This document shows, one piece after another, positions 35,534 to 44,413 of a stretch of DNA of 64,000 bases. Position 1 is the stretch's first letter, and each line of letters starts with the position of its first letter. The DNA is from Streptomyces sp. NBC_00224 (GTDB lineage: Bacteria > Actinomycetota > Actinomycetes > Streptomycetales > Streptomycetaceae): contig NZ_CP108106.1 in the NCBI RefSeq assembly GCF_041435195.1, positions 8,817,001-8,881,000 of the forward strand, read 5' to 3'. The notes under the pieces were generated by a model. The model ran no database searches and was not told the origin of the DNA. It worked only from the letters and a program-made list of their open reading frames with translations. The translations under genes were made by a program, and so were the position numbers.

Positions 35534-35800
35534 CTACACCTCGTTGAAGCCACGCGAGGCGTCGTAGATGTCCGCCTCGATGACCACTATGTAAAAGGCG
35601 GTCACGACGTAGTTGACCATCACATGGTCTTCCCACAATGAGCGCGTCACAGAGTCGGTTGTGTAAGCAAGGTGACTGGCAGCGGCTTCAGGCTCCGCTG
35701 CGATCCTGTCGACAAGACGTACCAACTTCTTGCGATCTTCGGCTGGCAGGTAGTCACGGAACCGCCCGGCCTGCTCAGTAAACTGCACGCGTCTCTTCAT
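35534..35800 (-). CDS. RelE/ParE-like toxin candidate
   Basis: 88 residues from ATG 35800. MKRRVQFTEQAGRFRDYLPAEDRKKLVRLVDRI, then DSVTRSLWEDHVMVNYVVTAFYIVVIEADIYDA, has the ParE/RelE fold order (basic N-terminus, two helices, then strands), with an R-x-LWEDH motif in place of the usual R-x-x-x-x-x-YR. No antitoxin frame is found next to it. It sits just downstream of the conjugation operon, in the same orientation, possibly a maintenance module. The assignment is by pattern only. Confidence 0.58.
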   Translation of the reverse strand: MKRRVQFTEQAGRFRDYLPAEDRKKLVRLVDRIAAEPEAAASHLAYTTDSVTRSLWEDHVMVNYVVTAFYIVVIEADIYDASRGFNEV

Positions 35801-36061
35801 CGAGGCAGAACTATAGGAACACCAAGCAGGGCTCTGCCAGGCATATCGGGACGATGATGTCGTCGCCGCAGCAGACTGGGCGGGCTTTGGGCGGATACCT
35901 CGACCAGGGTGAGAGGGGAGTGGCTCCCATCGGTGACGTTCCAGTCCGAGCCTTGCCCGCCCACTGCCGTGCGTACCGCATGCCGAAACCGCAGGCGCGC
36001 AGCGCGGTTCGGGAGCCTTTCCGGGGCCTGCTGCGCCCCCGCTGTTGCCCGGGCGGCTGCG

Positions 36062-36973
36062 TCACAACTCGGTCCACGGCCGTGCTTTGCCCCCGGCGAG
36101 AGGCTTCCAGACGTTGCCGGTGGGGCCTGGGTTTTCGAGGTCGTCGAGGATGGCTGCGCCCATGGGTACCTGCCGGGCGAGTGCGGCGACGAGGGGGTGT
36201 TCGGCCGCCATGGCCTGCAGGTCGCTGATGCGGTTGCCGAGGACGGTACGGGAGGCCCCGGTCAGGACGAACAGGATGCGGGGGAAGACGGGGTACCAGC
36301 GCAGCCATATCGGCCCCGGGGTGGGCTGGCGTGTGCGGGGCCGGCCGACGAGTTGCGGTTCGTACGTCCACAGGCGGGCGTATTCGATGAGTTTGGTGGC
36401 GAGGCGCTCGCTGCTCATGGTCGCCCGGTCGACTTCGATGAACGCGCGGAGCTGGGTGCGCTGGTGGTCTGTGGTGAGGGTGTAGTGCATGAGGGCGTCG
36501 GCGATGAGGCGCTCGCCGTCGCCGAGGGGGTGGGAGACCTCGGGGGTCCAGTCCCAGGGGCCGTGCTCGTCGCCGCGCTGTCGGGCGTCGGTGACGAAGG
36601 CGAGGTGGGTGCGCAGGACGGTGAGGGTGTGCGGGGTTTTGAGCGAGGCGGCTGTCGCCGTGGTGATGGGGTAGGGGGGCCGGCCGCGCAGGGCGGGGAA
36701 GTCGCGGGTGAGGCGGGCGCCTTCGCGGGTGAGGAACCACAGGCGGGACCGGTTGGAGGCGGGCAGCACCGCGGCATCCACCAGGCCTTCGTGGCGCAGT
36801 TTGTTCAGCGGCGCGGAGAGGGTCTGCAGCCGTGCGTGGGGACGGAGGAGTTCATGGAGCTGAGAGGTGGTCGCGATGCGGTGCTGGGCGAGCGCAGCCA
36901 GGAGCTGATGCGCCAGCGTCTCGCCGGGACTCGGCCGACCTCCAGTGGGCGGGGACTCGAAGGGGGTGCTCAC
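36062..36973 (-). CDS. Replication-relaxation family protein (Replic_Relax)
   Basis: 303 residues from GTG 36973, with AAGAGG 8 nt upstream; overlaps the VirD4-like stop by 4 nt. Two N-terminal winged helices (LLAALAQHRIATTSQLHELL, RLQTLSAPLNKLRHEGLVD), then SRLWFLTREGARLT, HTLTVLRTHLAFVTDAR and a restriction-like ADALMHYTL ... RAFIEVDRATMSSERLATKLIEYARL core. The family (PF13814) is found in actinobacterial conjugative elements and helps plasmid DNA processing or transfer. Last gene of the conjugation operon. Confidence 0.85.
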   Translation of the reverse strand: MSTPFESPPTGGRPSPGETLAHQLLAALAQHRIATTSQLHELLRPHARLQTLSAPLNKLRHEGLVDAAVLPASNRSRLWFLTREGARLTRDFPALRGRPPYPITTATAASLKTPHTLTVLRTHLAFVTDARQRGDEHGPWDWTPEVSHPLGDGERLIADALMHYTLTTDHQRTQLRAFIEVDRATMSSERLATKLIEYARLWTYEPQLVGRPRTRQPTPGPIWLRWYPVFPRILFVLTGASRTVLGNRISDLQAMAAEHPLVAALARQVPMGAAILDDLENPGPTGNVWKPLAGGKARPWTEL

Positions 36974-39600
36974 GGCTGATACCTCTTCTTCTTGCCCGGC
37001 CGGGTACGCGGGCCGGTCGCGGCGGCGTGGCGGGTGACGAAGCGGGTCACACGGGTCAGCTGCTTTTCGGCCCGGTCGGTGAGCTGCGGAAGGGGTGCGG
37101 CGCCCGCCGCGGCCTGGGCGGCGCGCTCCACTGCCGCCGCCTCGTGGGGGCGGGCGTAGTCGGCGAAGACGTCATCGAGGTGCGGGCCGGTGATGCGGAC
37201 GGGGCCGACACGGCGGCCTTCGACGGTCAGTGACATGTAGTGCTCGAACCGGTCCAGAGAAGCGACGACTTCGGGGCTGGGGTGGTCGCCCCATTCGGCG
37301 GTGATCGGGGTGATGGCGGACTGCGAGCCCGCGGTCGAGGCCAGAGTCGAGGCGTTCTGCACCAGCGACAGCTTCACCGGCATAGGAAGGCGGCCCAGGA
37401 GCTGGGTCATGCCGTGGACGTGAACGCGGTATTTGCGGAAGTCCTCGAACATCGCGGCGATCGTCTCGGGGGCCGCGCCGGTCAGCGTGATCAGTTCGTC
37501 GAAGTAGGAGCGGAACGGCACCCGCTGGTCTTCGGGGGTGTCGCGGCGCGAGCGGACGGCGCGCAACAGGTCGCGGGCGAGGAGCGCGGTGATGAGCCGG
37601 TCGGTGGGCCCGTTGCCGCCCGGGCACACCCACACGATCATCTTCGTGTCCATGGCGGCGCGGATGTTGTAGACGCCGGCGGGCTGTCCGAGGAAGGCGC
37701 GGGTCACCGGGTTCGCGGCGAGGCGGGCGATCGGGTTGAGGACCACGGCGAACGCGTCGGCGGGAAGCGTGGGGAACACCGTGTGCCACCAGGAGCGGGT
37801 CTCCTCGTCCAGGCACCCCTCCACCGCCGTGAGGGCTGCGGCACGGAAGGCGGGGTCGGTGAGCAGGGAGCGGGTGTGGAAGATCGTGGCCTGGTCCTCG
37901 GGCTTCCCGGCGTGGCAGGCGGCCTCGTTGACGGCCACCAGCACCGCCAGTGCCGCGGTGAAGATGGTCAGTGCCCGCGGTGCTGTGGCATCGTCCCAGC
38001 CCAGCACGGACGCGTACGCGTCGGCGGTCGCTTCGACGACCTCGTGGGCGACCTGTCCCTGGTGCATGCCGATCGGGTTCCAGCAGCTGATCTGCGGAGT
38101 CGGCCCGTGTGCGTTGAGGTCGATGAGCGCGATCCGTTCCATCAGATGGTCGTGGGCCAAGAAGGGCAGCGCGCGCGGCCACGAGTCGCGGTGGGGGTCG
38201 ACGAACATGAGTCCGCCGCCGGCGTGGGCCCAGCCGATGGCCTGGGCCAAGGCGCGTTCGGTCTTGCCGCCGCCTGCTTTGCCGACGCCGACCTCGAAGA
38301 GCGTCTCGCGCGCGTAGGTGGCGACCAGGCGACGGCGGCCGTCCGGCCCGCGGTAGATCCCCTGCAACAGCAGGTCGGGATTGCCGTGTGCGAAGGTCGG
38401 CAGGTCGCCGGCCAGTAGGGGCAGGCGGCAGTGCACGGTGGGAGGCTTGAGCAGACCGGTCAGTTCGTCCAGCTGGACCCAGTTGGCGCGCGGCGGCTGG
38501 CAGTGCCCCAGATTCCAGCGGCGTTCGAAGGCGCGGCGGCTGGGCCAGCGGTCCGCGCCGATCCGCCAGGGACCCACCCGCAGCCCGCGCATCGCCCACC
38601 GTGACCCGCCGCCGAACACATCCAGCGCCGCCTGGAGCTGAGCGAGCCGGGCCTCGGCCCGGCCTTTGGTGTGGGAGGCGCACATCACCAGCAACTGCAC
38701 CCGCACCAGGTGGTCGTCGTCGGCGAGTTTGCCCAGCGCGTCGGCCGGATCGATGCGGCGGGGGACCGGCGGCATCACCAGCCGCCGCCCGCCACCGCTG
38801 TTCTTTCCGGTCACCAGCTGCTGCACCTGCCAGGCCAGCGAGTCCTCGATCCCCAAGGCGTCCTGCCGTATCCACCGGGCGGCCCGCTGGGCCTCGCGCC
38901 GTTCCATGCGGCGCGCCTGCGTCATCAGTTGCAGACGTCGCGCGCGCAGCGACGTTTTGGGGGCGCGCTGGATGTCGAGCCGTATCTCGGCCAGGTCACC
39001 CAGGTCGGCCCGCAGGTCGGACACAGCATCGACGAGCGGCTGGAGCGGGTCGGGGGAGAGGGGTACTTCGCGCAGCGGCGCGGTGGGCCTGCCGCGCAGG
39101 ATGAACTCCGCCCGCACCACATGGGTGCGCGGCTTGTCCGTCAGCGAGCCGGCCCTGTTCACTGTCACCCCGGGGCCGAACGGGGTGATCGACAACAGGC
39201 GTTCACCGCCTGCCGGTCCTTCGATCCGGTAGCGCAGCGGGCTGGAGCCGTCTGCGCGCAGCCGGATCTGCACCGTCTTTGAGCGCCGCGGCGCCCACCA
39301 CGGCATGGAGGTCGAGGCCCGGGCGAGCTGGACACCCCGGCGGAAAATCTCCTCGATACCAGGATCGAAATGCCGCGACGGCACGAGCTCCAGCGCCATC
39401 CGCTGCGCCGAGGCCTTACGCGCCAGACGGCGCACCACCACCTCACCCGCCACCCACAGGCTGATGGCGGCCGCGGCCACCACCCACCAATAAGTGATCA
39501 CCCAGCCCACGGCATGCACGACGCCCAGCACGAGCCCGAGGAACGGCGCGGACGCCGCCTCGCCTGCCGGTCCGGTCACGTACGGGGCCGCGGTATCCAC
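36970..39600 (-). CDS. VirD4/TraG-like conjugative coupling ATPase
   Basis: 876 residues from GTG 39600. N-terminal membrane anchor (GLVLGVVHAVGWVITYWWVVAAAAI), a large linker, then an ATPase domain: GVGKAGGGKTERALAQA (Walker A, residues ~435-450), MFVDPHRDSWPR, and FRSYFDELITLTGAAPETIAAMFEDFRKYRVHVHGMTQLLGR (Walker B and the coupling-protein helix). Such hexameric pumps deliver relaxosome DNA to the type IV channel. It overlaps the previous gene by 25 nt and the next by 4 nt. The tail is basic (GKKKRYQP). Confidence 0.88.
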   Translation of the reverse strand: MDTAAPYVTGPAGEAASAPFLGLVLGVVHAVGWVITYWWVVAAAAISLWVAGEVVVRRLARKASAQRMALELVPSRHFDPGIEEIFRRGVQLARASTSMPWWAPRRSKTVQIRLRADGSSPLRYRIEGPAGGERLLSITPFGPGVTVNRAGSLTDKPRTHVVRAEFILRGRPTAPLREVPLSPDPLQPLVDAVSDLRADLGDLAEIRLDIQRAPKTSLRARRLQLMTQARRMERREAQRAARWIRQDALGIEDSLAWQVQQLVTGKNSGGGRRLVMPPVPRRIDPADALGKLADDDHLVRVQLLVMCASHTKGRAEARLAQLQAALDVFGGGSRWAMRGLRVGPWRIGADRWPSRRAFERRWNLGHCQPPRANWVQLDELTGLLKPPTVHCRLPLLAGDLPTFAHGNPDLLLQGIYRGPDGRRRLVATYARETLFEVGVGKAGGGKTERALAQAIGWAHAGGGLMFVDPHRDSWPRALPFLAHDHLMERIALIDLNAHGPTPQISCWNPIGMHQGQVAHEVVEATADAYASVLGWDDATAPRALTIFTAALAVLVAVNEAACHAGKPEDQATIFHTRSLLTDPAFRAAALTAVEGCLDEETRSWWHTVFPTLPADAFAVVLNPIARLAANPVTRAFLGQPAGVYNIRAAMDTKMIVWVCPGGNGPTDRLITALLARDLLRAVRSRRDTPEDQRVPFRSYFDELITLTGAAPETIAAMFEDFRKYRVHVHGMTQLLGRLPMPVKLSLVQNASTLASTAGSQSAITPITAEWGDHPSPEVVASLDRFEHYMSLTVEGRRVGPVRITGPHLDDVFADYARPHEAAAVERAAQAAAGAAPLPQLTDRAEKQLTRVTRFVTRHAAATGPRTRPGKKKRYQP

Positions 39601-40223
39601 GTGATGCCCTCCTTCTTCGACAGGGTGCGGGCGAAGTGCCAGTCGGTGATGCGGCCTTCCGCGTAGGCGCCGCCCCGATCAGCGCCCGCCCACACCAGAT
39701 GCACCACCGCCCGGTCAGCAGCCCCCTCCCGGCGGGCGACCGCGGCCTGGACGCGCCAACGCGCGGCAGAGAACGCCGGGGCCAGCGCCTGGCCCGAGGT
39801 GGGGAAGACGGTGGGCCACTGCGCGCGGCCGACGCCGGTGGCATCCGCCCGCAGTAGCGCGCGGCCGGCGTCGAGCAATACCCGCTCATCAGCGGGCGCA
39901 AGGTCGGCGGGCCAGGCCGCCTCCAGGCTCCGTTGAATGACCGCGTCGCCGCCCAGGCCGTCGCCGCGCGGGGGCAGAGCGGAGGTGGTGGCCGTGGGCG
40001 ACGACTGGGGTGGCGTCGCGGCGCCAGACGTGTCGGGGGCCAGTGGGGTCGAGGGAGAAGCACTGTGGACCGGTGGCTGACGGGTGGTGGGGTGCTCGGT
40101 CGGCGCTGGCGTCGGGGATGAAGGCTCCTGCCGGTCGGGCACGCCCAGCAGGGCAACTCCGCCGACGGCCAACATGACGGTGCTCAGCAACAGCAGACGT
40201 GGGGAGCGCGGTGTGGTGGTCAC
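39576..40223 (-). CDS. Membrane-anchored protein of the conjugation operon
   Basis: 215 residues from GTG 40223. One N-terminal hydrophobic segment (LLLLSTVMLAVGGVALLGV), a long Pro/Ser/Thr-rich stalk (~30-85), then a compact domain with AWPADLAPADERVLLDAGRALL, RADATGVGRAQWPTVFPTSG and a final ITDWHFARTLSK. The plan is that of an exported anchored conjugation accessory protein. No family name. Shares a 4-nt overlap with the upstream hydrolase gene. Confidence 0.75.
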   Translation of the reverse strand: MTTTPRSPRLLLLSTVMLAVGGVALLGVPDRQEPSSPTPAPTEHPTTRQPPVHSASPSTPLAPDTSGAATPPQSSPTATTSALPPRGDGLGGDAVIQRSLEAAWPADLAPADERVLLDAGRALLRADATGVGRAQWPTVFPTSGQALAPAFSAARWRVQAAVARREGAADRAVVHLVWAGADRGGAYAEGRITDWHFARTLSKKEGITWIPRPRT

Positions 40224-41374
40224 AGCAGCCTGGCTCCCCCCGCGTAGCCGGACATGGCGGTGACGGCGTCGAGGCGCACGACAGTCCCTGGGCGGGCGGC
40301 GTTGACCATCTGCCCGCCGCCCACATAGATCCCGACGTGGTAGATCGTCGCGTCGCGCCCGGGAGCGTAGGCGTAGAAGGTCAGGTCCCCGGGGCGCAGA
40401 GCGCTGGTGCCGAGGCCGGCCGGGATCCGCTTTCCCACCCCAGCCTGTTCGGCTGCGGTGCGCGGCAGGCGCACCCCGGCCTTGGCGTACGCGTACGCGG
40501 TGAGCCCGGAGCAGTCGAAGCCCTTAATGCTGGTGCCGCTCTTGCCGCTGGGGGTGCAGCAGATCCCGTAGGTGGGGCCGCTGGCATCGCCGCCGCCCCA
40601 GGAGTACGGCACCCCCTTCTGGGCGAGGGCGGCCTGGATGACGGTGCGGACCGTGCCGGTCAAGTGGTTCGTCGCCGGGCCGGCGGCGGCCGCCGCCGTG
40701 TACTGGTCGATCCAGCCCAGCACCTCCGCCACGTACGCGGTGGAGTGGTTGTACTGCCAGATCGCCGCTTCGAGCTGTGAACGCTGCGCCAGATCACGGC
40801 CGTTCCCACAGAGGTAGAGAGCGGCGCCGAGGGCGGCGTCGTCCGCGTTGTGCGGATCGGCTATTCCGTCATCGTTGGCGTCCTTGCCTGTCGACTCCCA
40901 AGTGGAGGGCAGGAACTGGAAAGGACCGACCGCACGTTCACCTTGAGAGGTGCCGTCCCACTTGCCGCCGTCGGTGTCGGTAACTGTCGTGGTGTTGCCG
41001 CCCTGCCCGGAGCCGTTGAGCAAGACCCCATAGATCCGGGGGCGGATGTCGCCGTTGGCGGCGATGGTCCGGCCGACGGCGTGGTTGGACTCGACCTTCG
41101 AGATCCCCGCCAGGACGGGCCAGCGCATCCCCCGGCACTTCGGTACGTACGCGCCGACGTGCTCGGCAGCGTTCTTGTAGGCGGTGAGCATCCGGGCCGG
41201 GATGTCCGCCGCGCTGCCGCCCTCAACGAGGCCACCGTCGTCCTGCGCCCGTGTTCTGAGCGTTACGTATGCGCTGATCGCGTTGGATACGGGGGCCGCG
41301 CAGCACGTGGCGGCGAACACCAGCAGCGCCAGCAGGCATCTCCACCGCCGGACGCGGCGTCCAGAACGCGTCAT
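40220..41374 (-). CDS. Cell-wall hydrolase: SLT + NlpC/P60 (VirB1-like)
   Basis: 384 residues from ATG 41374 (ATGA overlap). N-terminal signal/anchor (CLLALLVFAATCCAA). Residues ~80-220 form a lytic transglycosylase: GISKVESNHAV with catalytic Glu95, GERAVGPFQFLPSTW, ALYLCGNGRD and AIWQYNHSTAYVAEVL. Residues ~245-380 form a C40 NlpC/P60 endopeptidase: VPYSWGGGDA, KGFDCSGLTAYAYAKAG (Cys288), RPGDLTFYA and YHVGIYVGGG (His346). It should open peptidoglycan for the transfer channel. Confidence 0.92.
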   Translation of the reverse strand: MTRSGRRVRRWRCLLALLVFAATCCAAPVSNAISAYVTLRTRAQDDGGLVEGGSAADIPARMLTAYKNAAEHVGAYVPKCRGMRWPVLAGISKVESNHAVGRTIAANGDIRPRIYGVLLNGSGQGGNTTTVTDTDGGKWDGTSQGERAVGPFQFLPSTWESTGKDANDDGIADPHNADDAALGAALYLCGNGRDLAQRSQLEAAIWQYNHSTAYVAEVLGWIDQYTAAAAAGPATNHLTGTVRTVIQAALAQKGVPYSWGGGDASGPTYGICCTPSGKSGTSIKGFDCSGLTAYAYAKAGVRLPRTAAEQAGVGKRIPAGLGTSALRPGDLTFYAYAPGRDATIYHVGIYVGGGQMVNAARPGTVVRLDAVTAMSGYAGGARLL

Positions 41375-44106
41375 TCTTGCTCGCCGCCCTTGTTCCGCCG
41401 GCGGGCCCGTTGCTGGCGCAGGCGTTCGGCTTCGGGGGCGGTCCTGCGCATCAACTCCTGCATCCGGGCCCGCGCCTCCTGGCGCGCCTGCCCGCGGGCG
41501 CTCCCGCCGCCGGGAAGCACGGCCTGGTGAAGATCGGGGCGAGCGCGGCGCCCAGGACCGTCCGGGTGCGACGGCTGTGCCGGGGGCGTGGTTGTAGAGG
41601 GGGCACCCGTTGCTTGGGCGGTCCGTCCGGCGGGGGCCGGAGGGCCCGCAGGACGTCCGGGGGACGCTGGCCGAGCCGGGGTTACCGGGCGGGAGGTGAC
41701 TGTCGATGTGCCTGTGGTCGGTAGGCGGCGGCTGGGGAACGGGCCGGGGCCGCCGCGGTCGGTGTTCTCCCGCACGTCATGGGAGGCGTGCCGTGCGGTG
41801 TCGTGCCAGGCGCGGCCGTCCTCGCGCCAGGTGTTGCCCCACACCCGCACCTGCTGGCGGGCGTCGCGGGTGTAGCGCGAGGCGACGGTGTCGCCCGCGC
41901 GGGTCCGGCGGACGTTGGCCGGGAGCCCGACGGTCGCCCCGTAAGCGGTCCGGCCGCCACGGTGCAGGATGCGGTAACCGCGGTAGCGGACCAGCCGGTT
42001 GTGTGCCCGGGTGGAGAGCAGGGTGCGGTCGGTGTGCTGGTCGTGCAGCACCGTGTCGCTGTTGCGGTCGATGATCTGGCCGTCGGCGTCGCGGTAGCGG
42101 TCCGGTGGCCCACCGGGCCGACGCGGACCGGTGCCGCCCGAGCCATCGCTCCCGCCACCCGACGGTCCGCCACCGTTGGTGTCCGTGTCGGCGGTGGGTT
42201 TGCGCCACTTGGCCAGCTGCTCCTTGTCCGGCCGTCGTCCGATCAGCAGCCAGTGCCCGCCCCTGACGCCGAGCCGCGCCCCGAGCCCGCCGATTGCGGC
42301 GGCCGCGGTGAGGGGGGCGAGTCCGCGTCCGACTTCGGCACTGGCGTCGGCCAGCATCGCGCCGGTGTCCACCGGCATCCCCGTCCCGTCGGCCAGGGAG
42401 CTCAGCGCGCCCAGCAGGCGCTGGCGGGTGCCGAGCATCCCGTACCGGCCGCCGGTGCCGGTGAACAGGCGCAGCCCACCGCCGTATCCGCCCAGCGCTG
42501 CGGGGGAGTTCATGGCGAGCGCGGCCCCGAGTTCGGAGGTGTCGCCCGGCAGGTGGGTGCCGCCGATCTTGGCGTAGCGCATCCGCATCGCCATCCGCCG
42601 CCCGAACGAGCTGATGCCGCCAAGCAGGCGGCGGTGCCCGGCCGTACCGGCGATGGCCAGGACGTCGATGAGCAGGATCCGCTCCACCATCAGGTCCGGG
42701 CCGTTCGTGACGGTGGCATCTATGGCGATCCCGAAGAACGGGATGAACGCGCAGATCCCGACCACCGCGACGATCGCGATGCCCCACAGGGACAGCCACT
42801 TCCACACCGACTGCCGGGCCGGTCCCGGGAGCATGCCCGCGACGAAGGTGATGCCGCCGGCGGCCGCGGCCGCCACGCACACGCCCTGCGTGCCCAGCAG
42901 CACGACCGCGGAGGACAGGAGCATGCCGCAGATGAACAGTGCGGCGACCAGGAGGAGCCCGGCGCCGCCGACCCGCCACCAGGTGGGCCGTTCCGCGTAG
43001 GCGGCGCAGGCCTTGCCGACCGGCCCCGTCTTCTTGAGATCCGTGAGGAAGGCGGCGAACTCCTGGTCGTCCTCGCCCAGCACCGGATGGGGCGAATCGA
43101 GTAGGTCACCGGCCGCGGTCAGGGACGGCAGGACGTCGCGGCGGTCGGGTGCCGCGCCGCCTTGTCCGGCCAGGCAGTACTGCTTGGCGGGGCCCTTGAT
43201 CAGGCTGCACGGCCCGCCCGGCACATCGTCCCTGGGCTTGTAGCCGCCGGTGACCCACTTCAGATGCACCGCATACGCGGCACGGTCGGATGCCTTGCCG
43301 GGGTCGAGGATGCGCCCGTACTGCAGCAGCATGAAGGGCTTGACGATCAGAGCGTTGGTGAGCGAGTCCTGGAGCGGGCGGGCCACCGCCACGGCAGCGG
43401 CAGGCTCGTGCCCTGGTTGGGCGAGGCAGGTTCGTTCGCCGTTGCCCGTCATGGCATCGCAGGGGCCGCGGCTGGCGAGCTTGCCGCCCCAGTCATAGGC
43501 GCCGACGCTCTGCTGGGCGACCTCGGCACCGACCTGCTGGGCCTGCCCCAGCGGCCCGGACTCGGCGAGCAGGGTGTCGGGGCGGATGAGCGCAGAGGCG
43601 GCGATCGCCCCGATCAGCAGGGTGAGGAAGATTTCCCCCAGCCCCCGGCCGACCCGGCCGCGCACCAGCATGAAGGCGGCGAAGACGAATGCCCACGCCA
43701 GCAGCAGCCCCTTCAACCCCAGGGTGTCGACCACGACGTTGTCGTAGGTGTCGGCCGCCTTCTGCGCGGGGCGGGTGAGGATCTTGAGCAGCGGGAAGCG
43801 GAAGGCCACCTCGACTGCCCATCCGGCGAGGCCGACCAGCAGCCGGACCAGGGTGAACAGACCGGACAGGGCGAAGGCGAGGGCCTGGCTCTTGAAGGCG
43901 ACGATGGAGCCGCCGGAGGCGTTCAGCTCGTACCCGTCGATCGGCACCCCCTCGGACGAGGCGATGTTCAGCGGCGCGAGCAGATCCCCGGTCTCAGCAT
44001 TGCTGCTGGCGGCGTAGACGACCTGGGTGTTCACCACGACGAACACCCAGGTGAGCAGCACGACGAAGCCGAGTGAACGCCACGTCGCACGGTGGGGACG
44101 CAGCAT
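41371..44106 (-). CDS. VirB6/TrbL-like polytopic membrane channel protein
   Basis: 911 residues from ATG 44106, 1 nt after the previous stop. N-terminal signal-like helix, then several transmembrane helices, grouped at ~60-100, ~130-170 (GLLLAWAFVFAAFMLV, IFLTLLIGAIAASALI) and ~375-490 (GLLLVAALFICGML, VVLLGTQGVCVAAAAAGGITFVAG, IAIVAVVGICAFIPFFG, LIDVLAIAGTAG). A long extracytoplasmic loop with paired cysteines lies between. From ~655 the tail is Pro/Gly/Arg-rich and disordered. Size and topology fit the VirB6-like component of actinobacterial type IV systems. Confidence 0.82.
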   Translation of the reverse strand: MLRPHRATWRSLGFVVLLTWVFVVVNTQVVYAASSNAETGDLLAPLNIASSEGVPIDGYELNASGGSIVAFKSQALAFALSGLFTLVRLLVGLAGWAVEVAFRFPLLKILTRPAQKAADTYDNVVVDTLGLKGLLLAWAFVFAAFMLVRGRVGRGLGEIFLTLLIGAIAASALIRPDTLLAESGPLGQAQQVGAEVAQQSVGAYDWGGKLASRGPCDAMTGNGERTCLAQPGHEPAAAVAVARPLQDSLTNALIVKPFMLLQYGRILDPGKASDRAAYAVHLKWVTGGYKPRDDVPGGPCSLIKGPAKQYCLAGQGGAAPDRRDVLPSLTAAGDLLDSPHPVLGEDDQEFAAFLTDLKKTGPVGKACAAYAERPTWWRVGGAGLLLVAALFICGMLLSSAVVLLGTQGVCVAAAAAGGITFVAGMLPGPARQSVWKWLSLWGIAIVAVVGICAFIPFFGIAIDATVTNGPDLMVERILLIDVLAIAGTAGHRRLLGGISSFGRRMAMRMRYAKIGGTHLPGDTSELGAALAMNSPAALGGYGGGLRLFTGTGGRYGMLGTRQRLLGALSSLADGTGMPVDTGAMLADASAEVGRGLAPLTAAAAIGGLGARLGVRGGHWLLIGRRPDKEQLAKWRKPTADTDTNGGGPSGGGSDGSGGTGPRRPGGPPDRYRDADGQIIDRNSDTVLHDQHTDRTLLSTRAHNRLVRYRGYRILHRGGRTAYGATVGLPANVRRTRAGDTVASRYTRDARQQVRVWGNTWREDGRAWHDTARHASHDVRENTDRGGPGPFPSRRLPTTGTSTVTSRPVTPARPASPGRPAGPPAPAGRTAQATGAPSTTTPPAQPSHPDGPGRRARPDLHQAVLPGGGSARGQARQEARARMQELMRRTAPEAERLRQQRARRRNKGGEQE

Positions 44107-44107
44107 C

Positions 44108-44413
44108 TCAGCCCCGCCCCGGCCCAGGCAGGCACCCCACCTGCCACACCACCAGGCCGATCACACCCACACCCGCCACACCCACACCGGCCGAGTCCAA
44201 CGCGTCGGCCAGGCCGACGTTCACCGCACACGGGCCTTGCTGAACAAGATCCGGGGCGGGGTCAAAGGCCCGCCCGGTGCGGGGCCACCATCCCGCTGGC
44301 ACGCCCCCTGCGACCGTGAGGGCGATGACACCACAGGCGATGGTGATCAGAGCGAAGGCCACACTCGCGGCCACTGCGCCCTCCCGGATGCGGCTCCAGG
44401 GCGACGCGATCAT
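44108..44413 (-). CDS. Small two-helix membrane protein of the conjugation operon
   Basis: 101 residues from ATG 44413, overlapping the VirB4-like stop by 4 nt. Two hydrophobic segments (AAVASVAFALITIACGVIALTV-type helix near 15-35, and VGVAGVGVIGLVVWQVGCL near the end) with a Cys-containing loop. No family name. Its conserved place between VirB4 and VirB6 suggests a channel subunit. Confidence 0.68.
   Translation of the reverse strand: MIASPWSRIREGAVAASVAFALITIACGVIALTVAGGVPAGWWPRTGRAFDPAPDLVQQGPCAVNVGLADALDSAGVGVAGVGVIGLVVWQVGCLPGPGRG

Noticed and set aside
42131..42577. Long plus-strand frames across the conjugation operon (also 37240-38418, 41779-43104, 44494-46575)
   Set aside because: Antisense to clearly coding minus-strand genes; amino-acid composition is that of GC-rich shadow frames and they lack ribosome binding sites.
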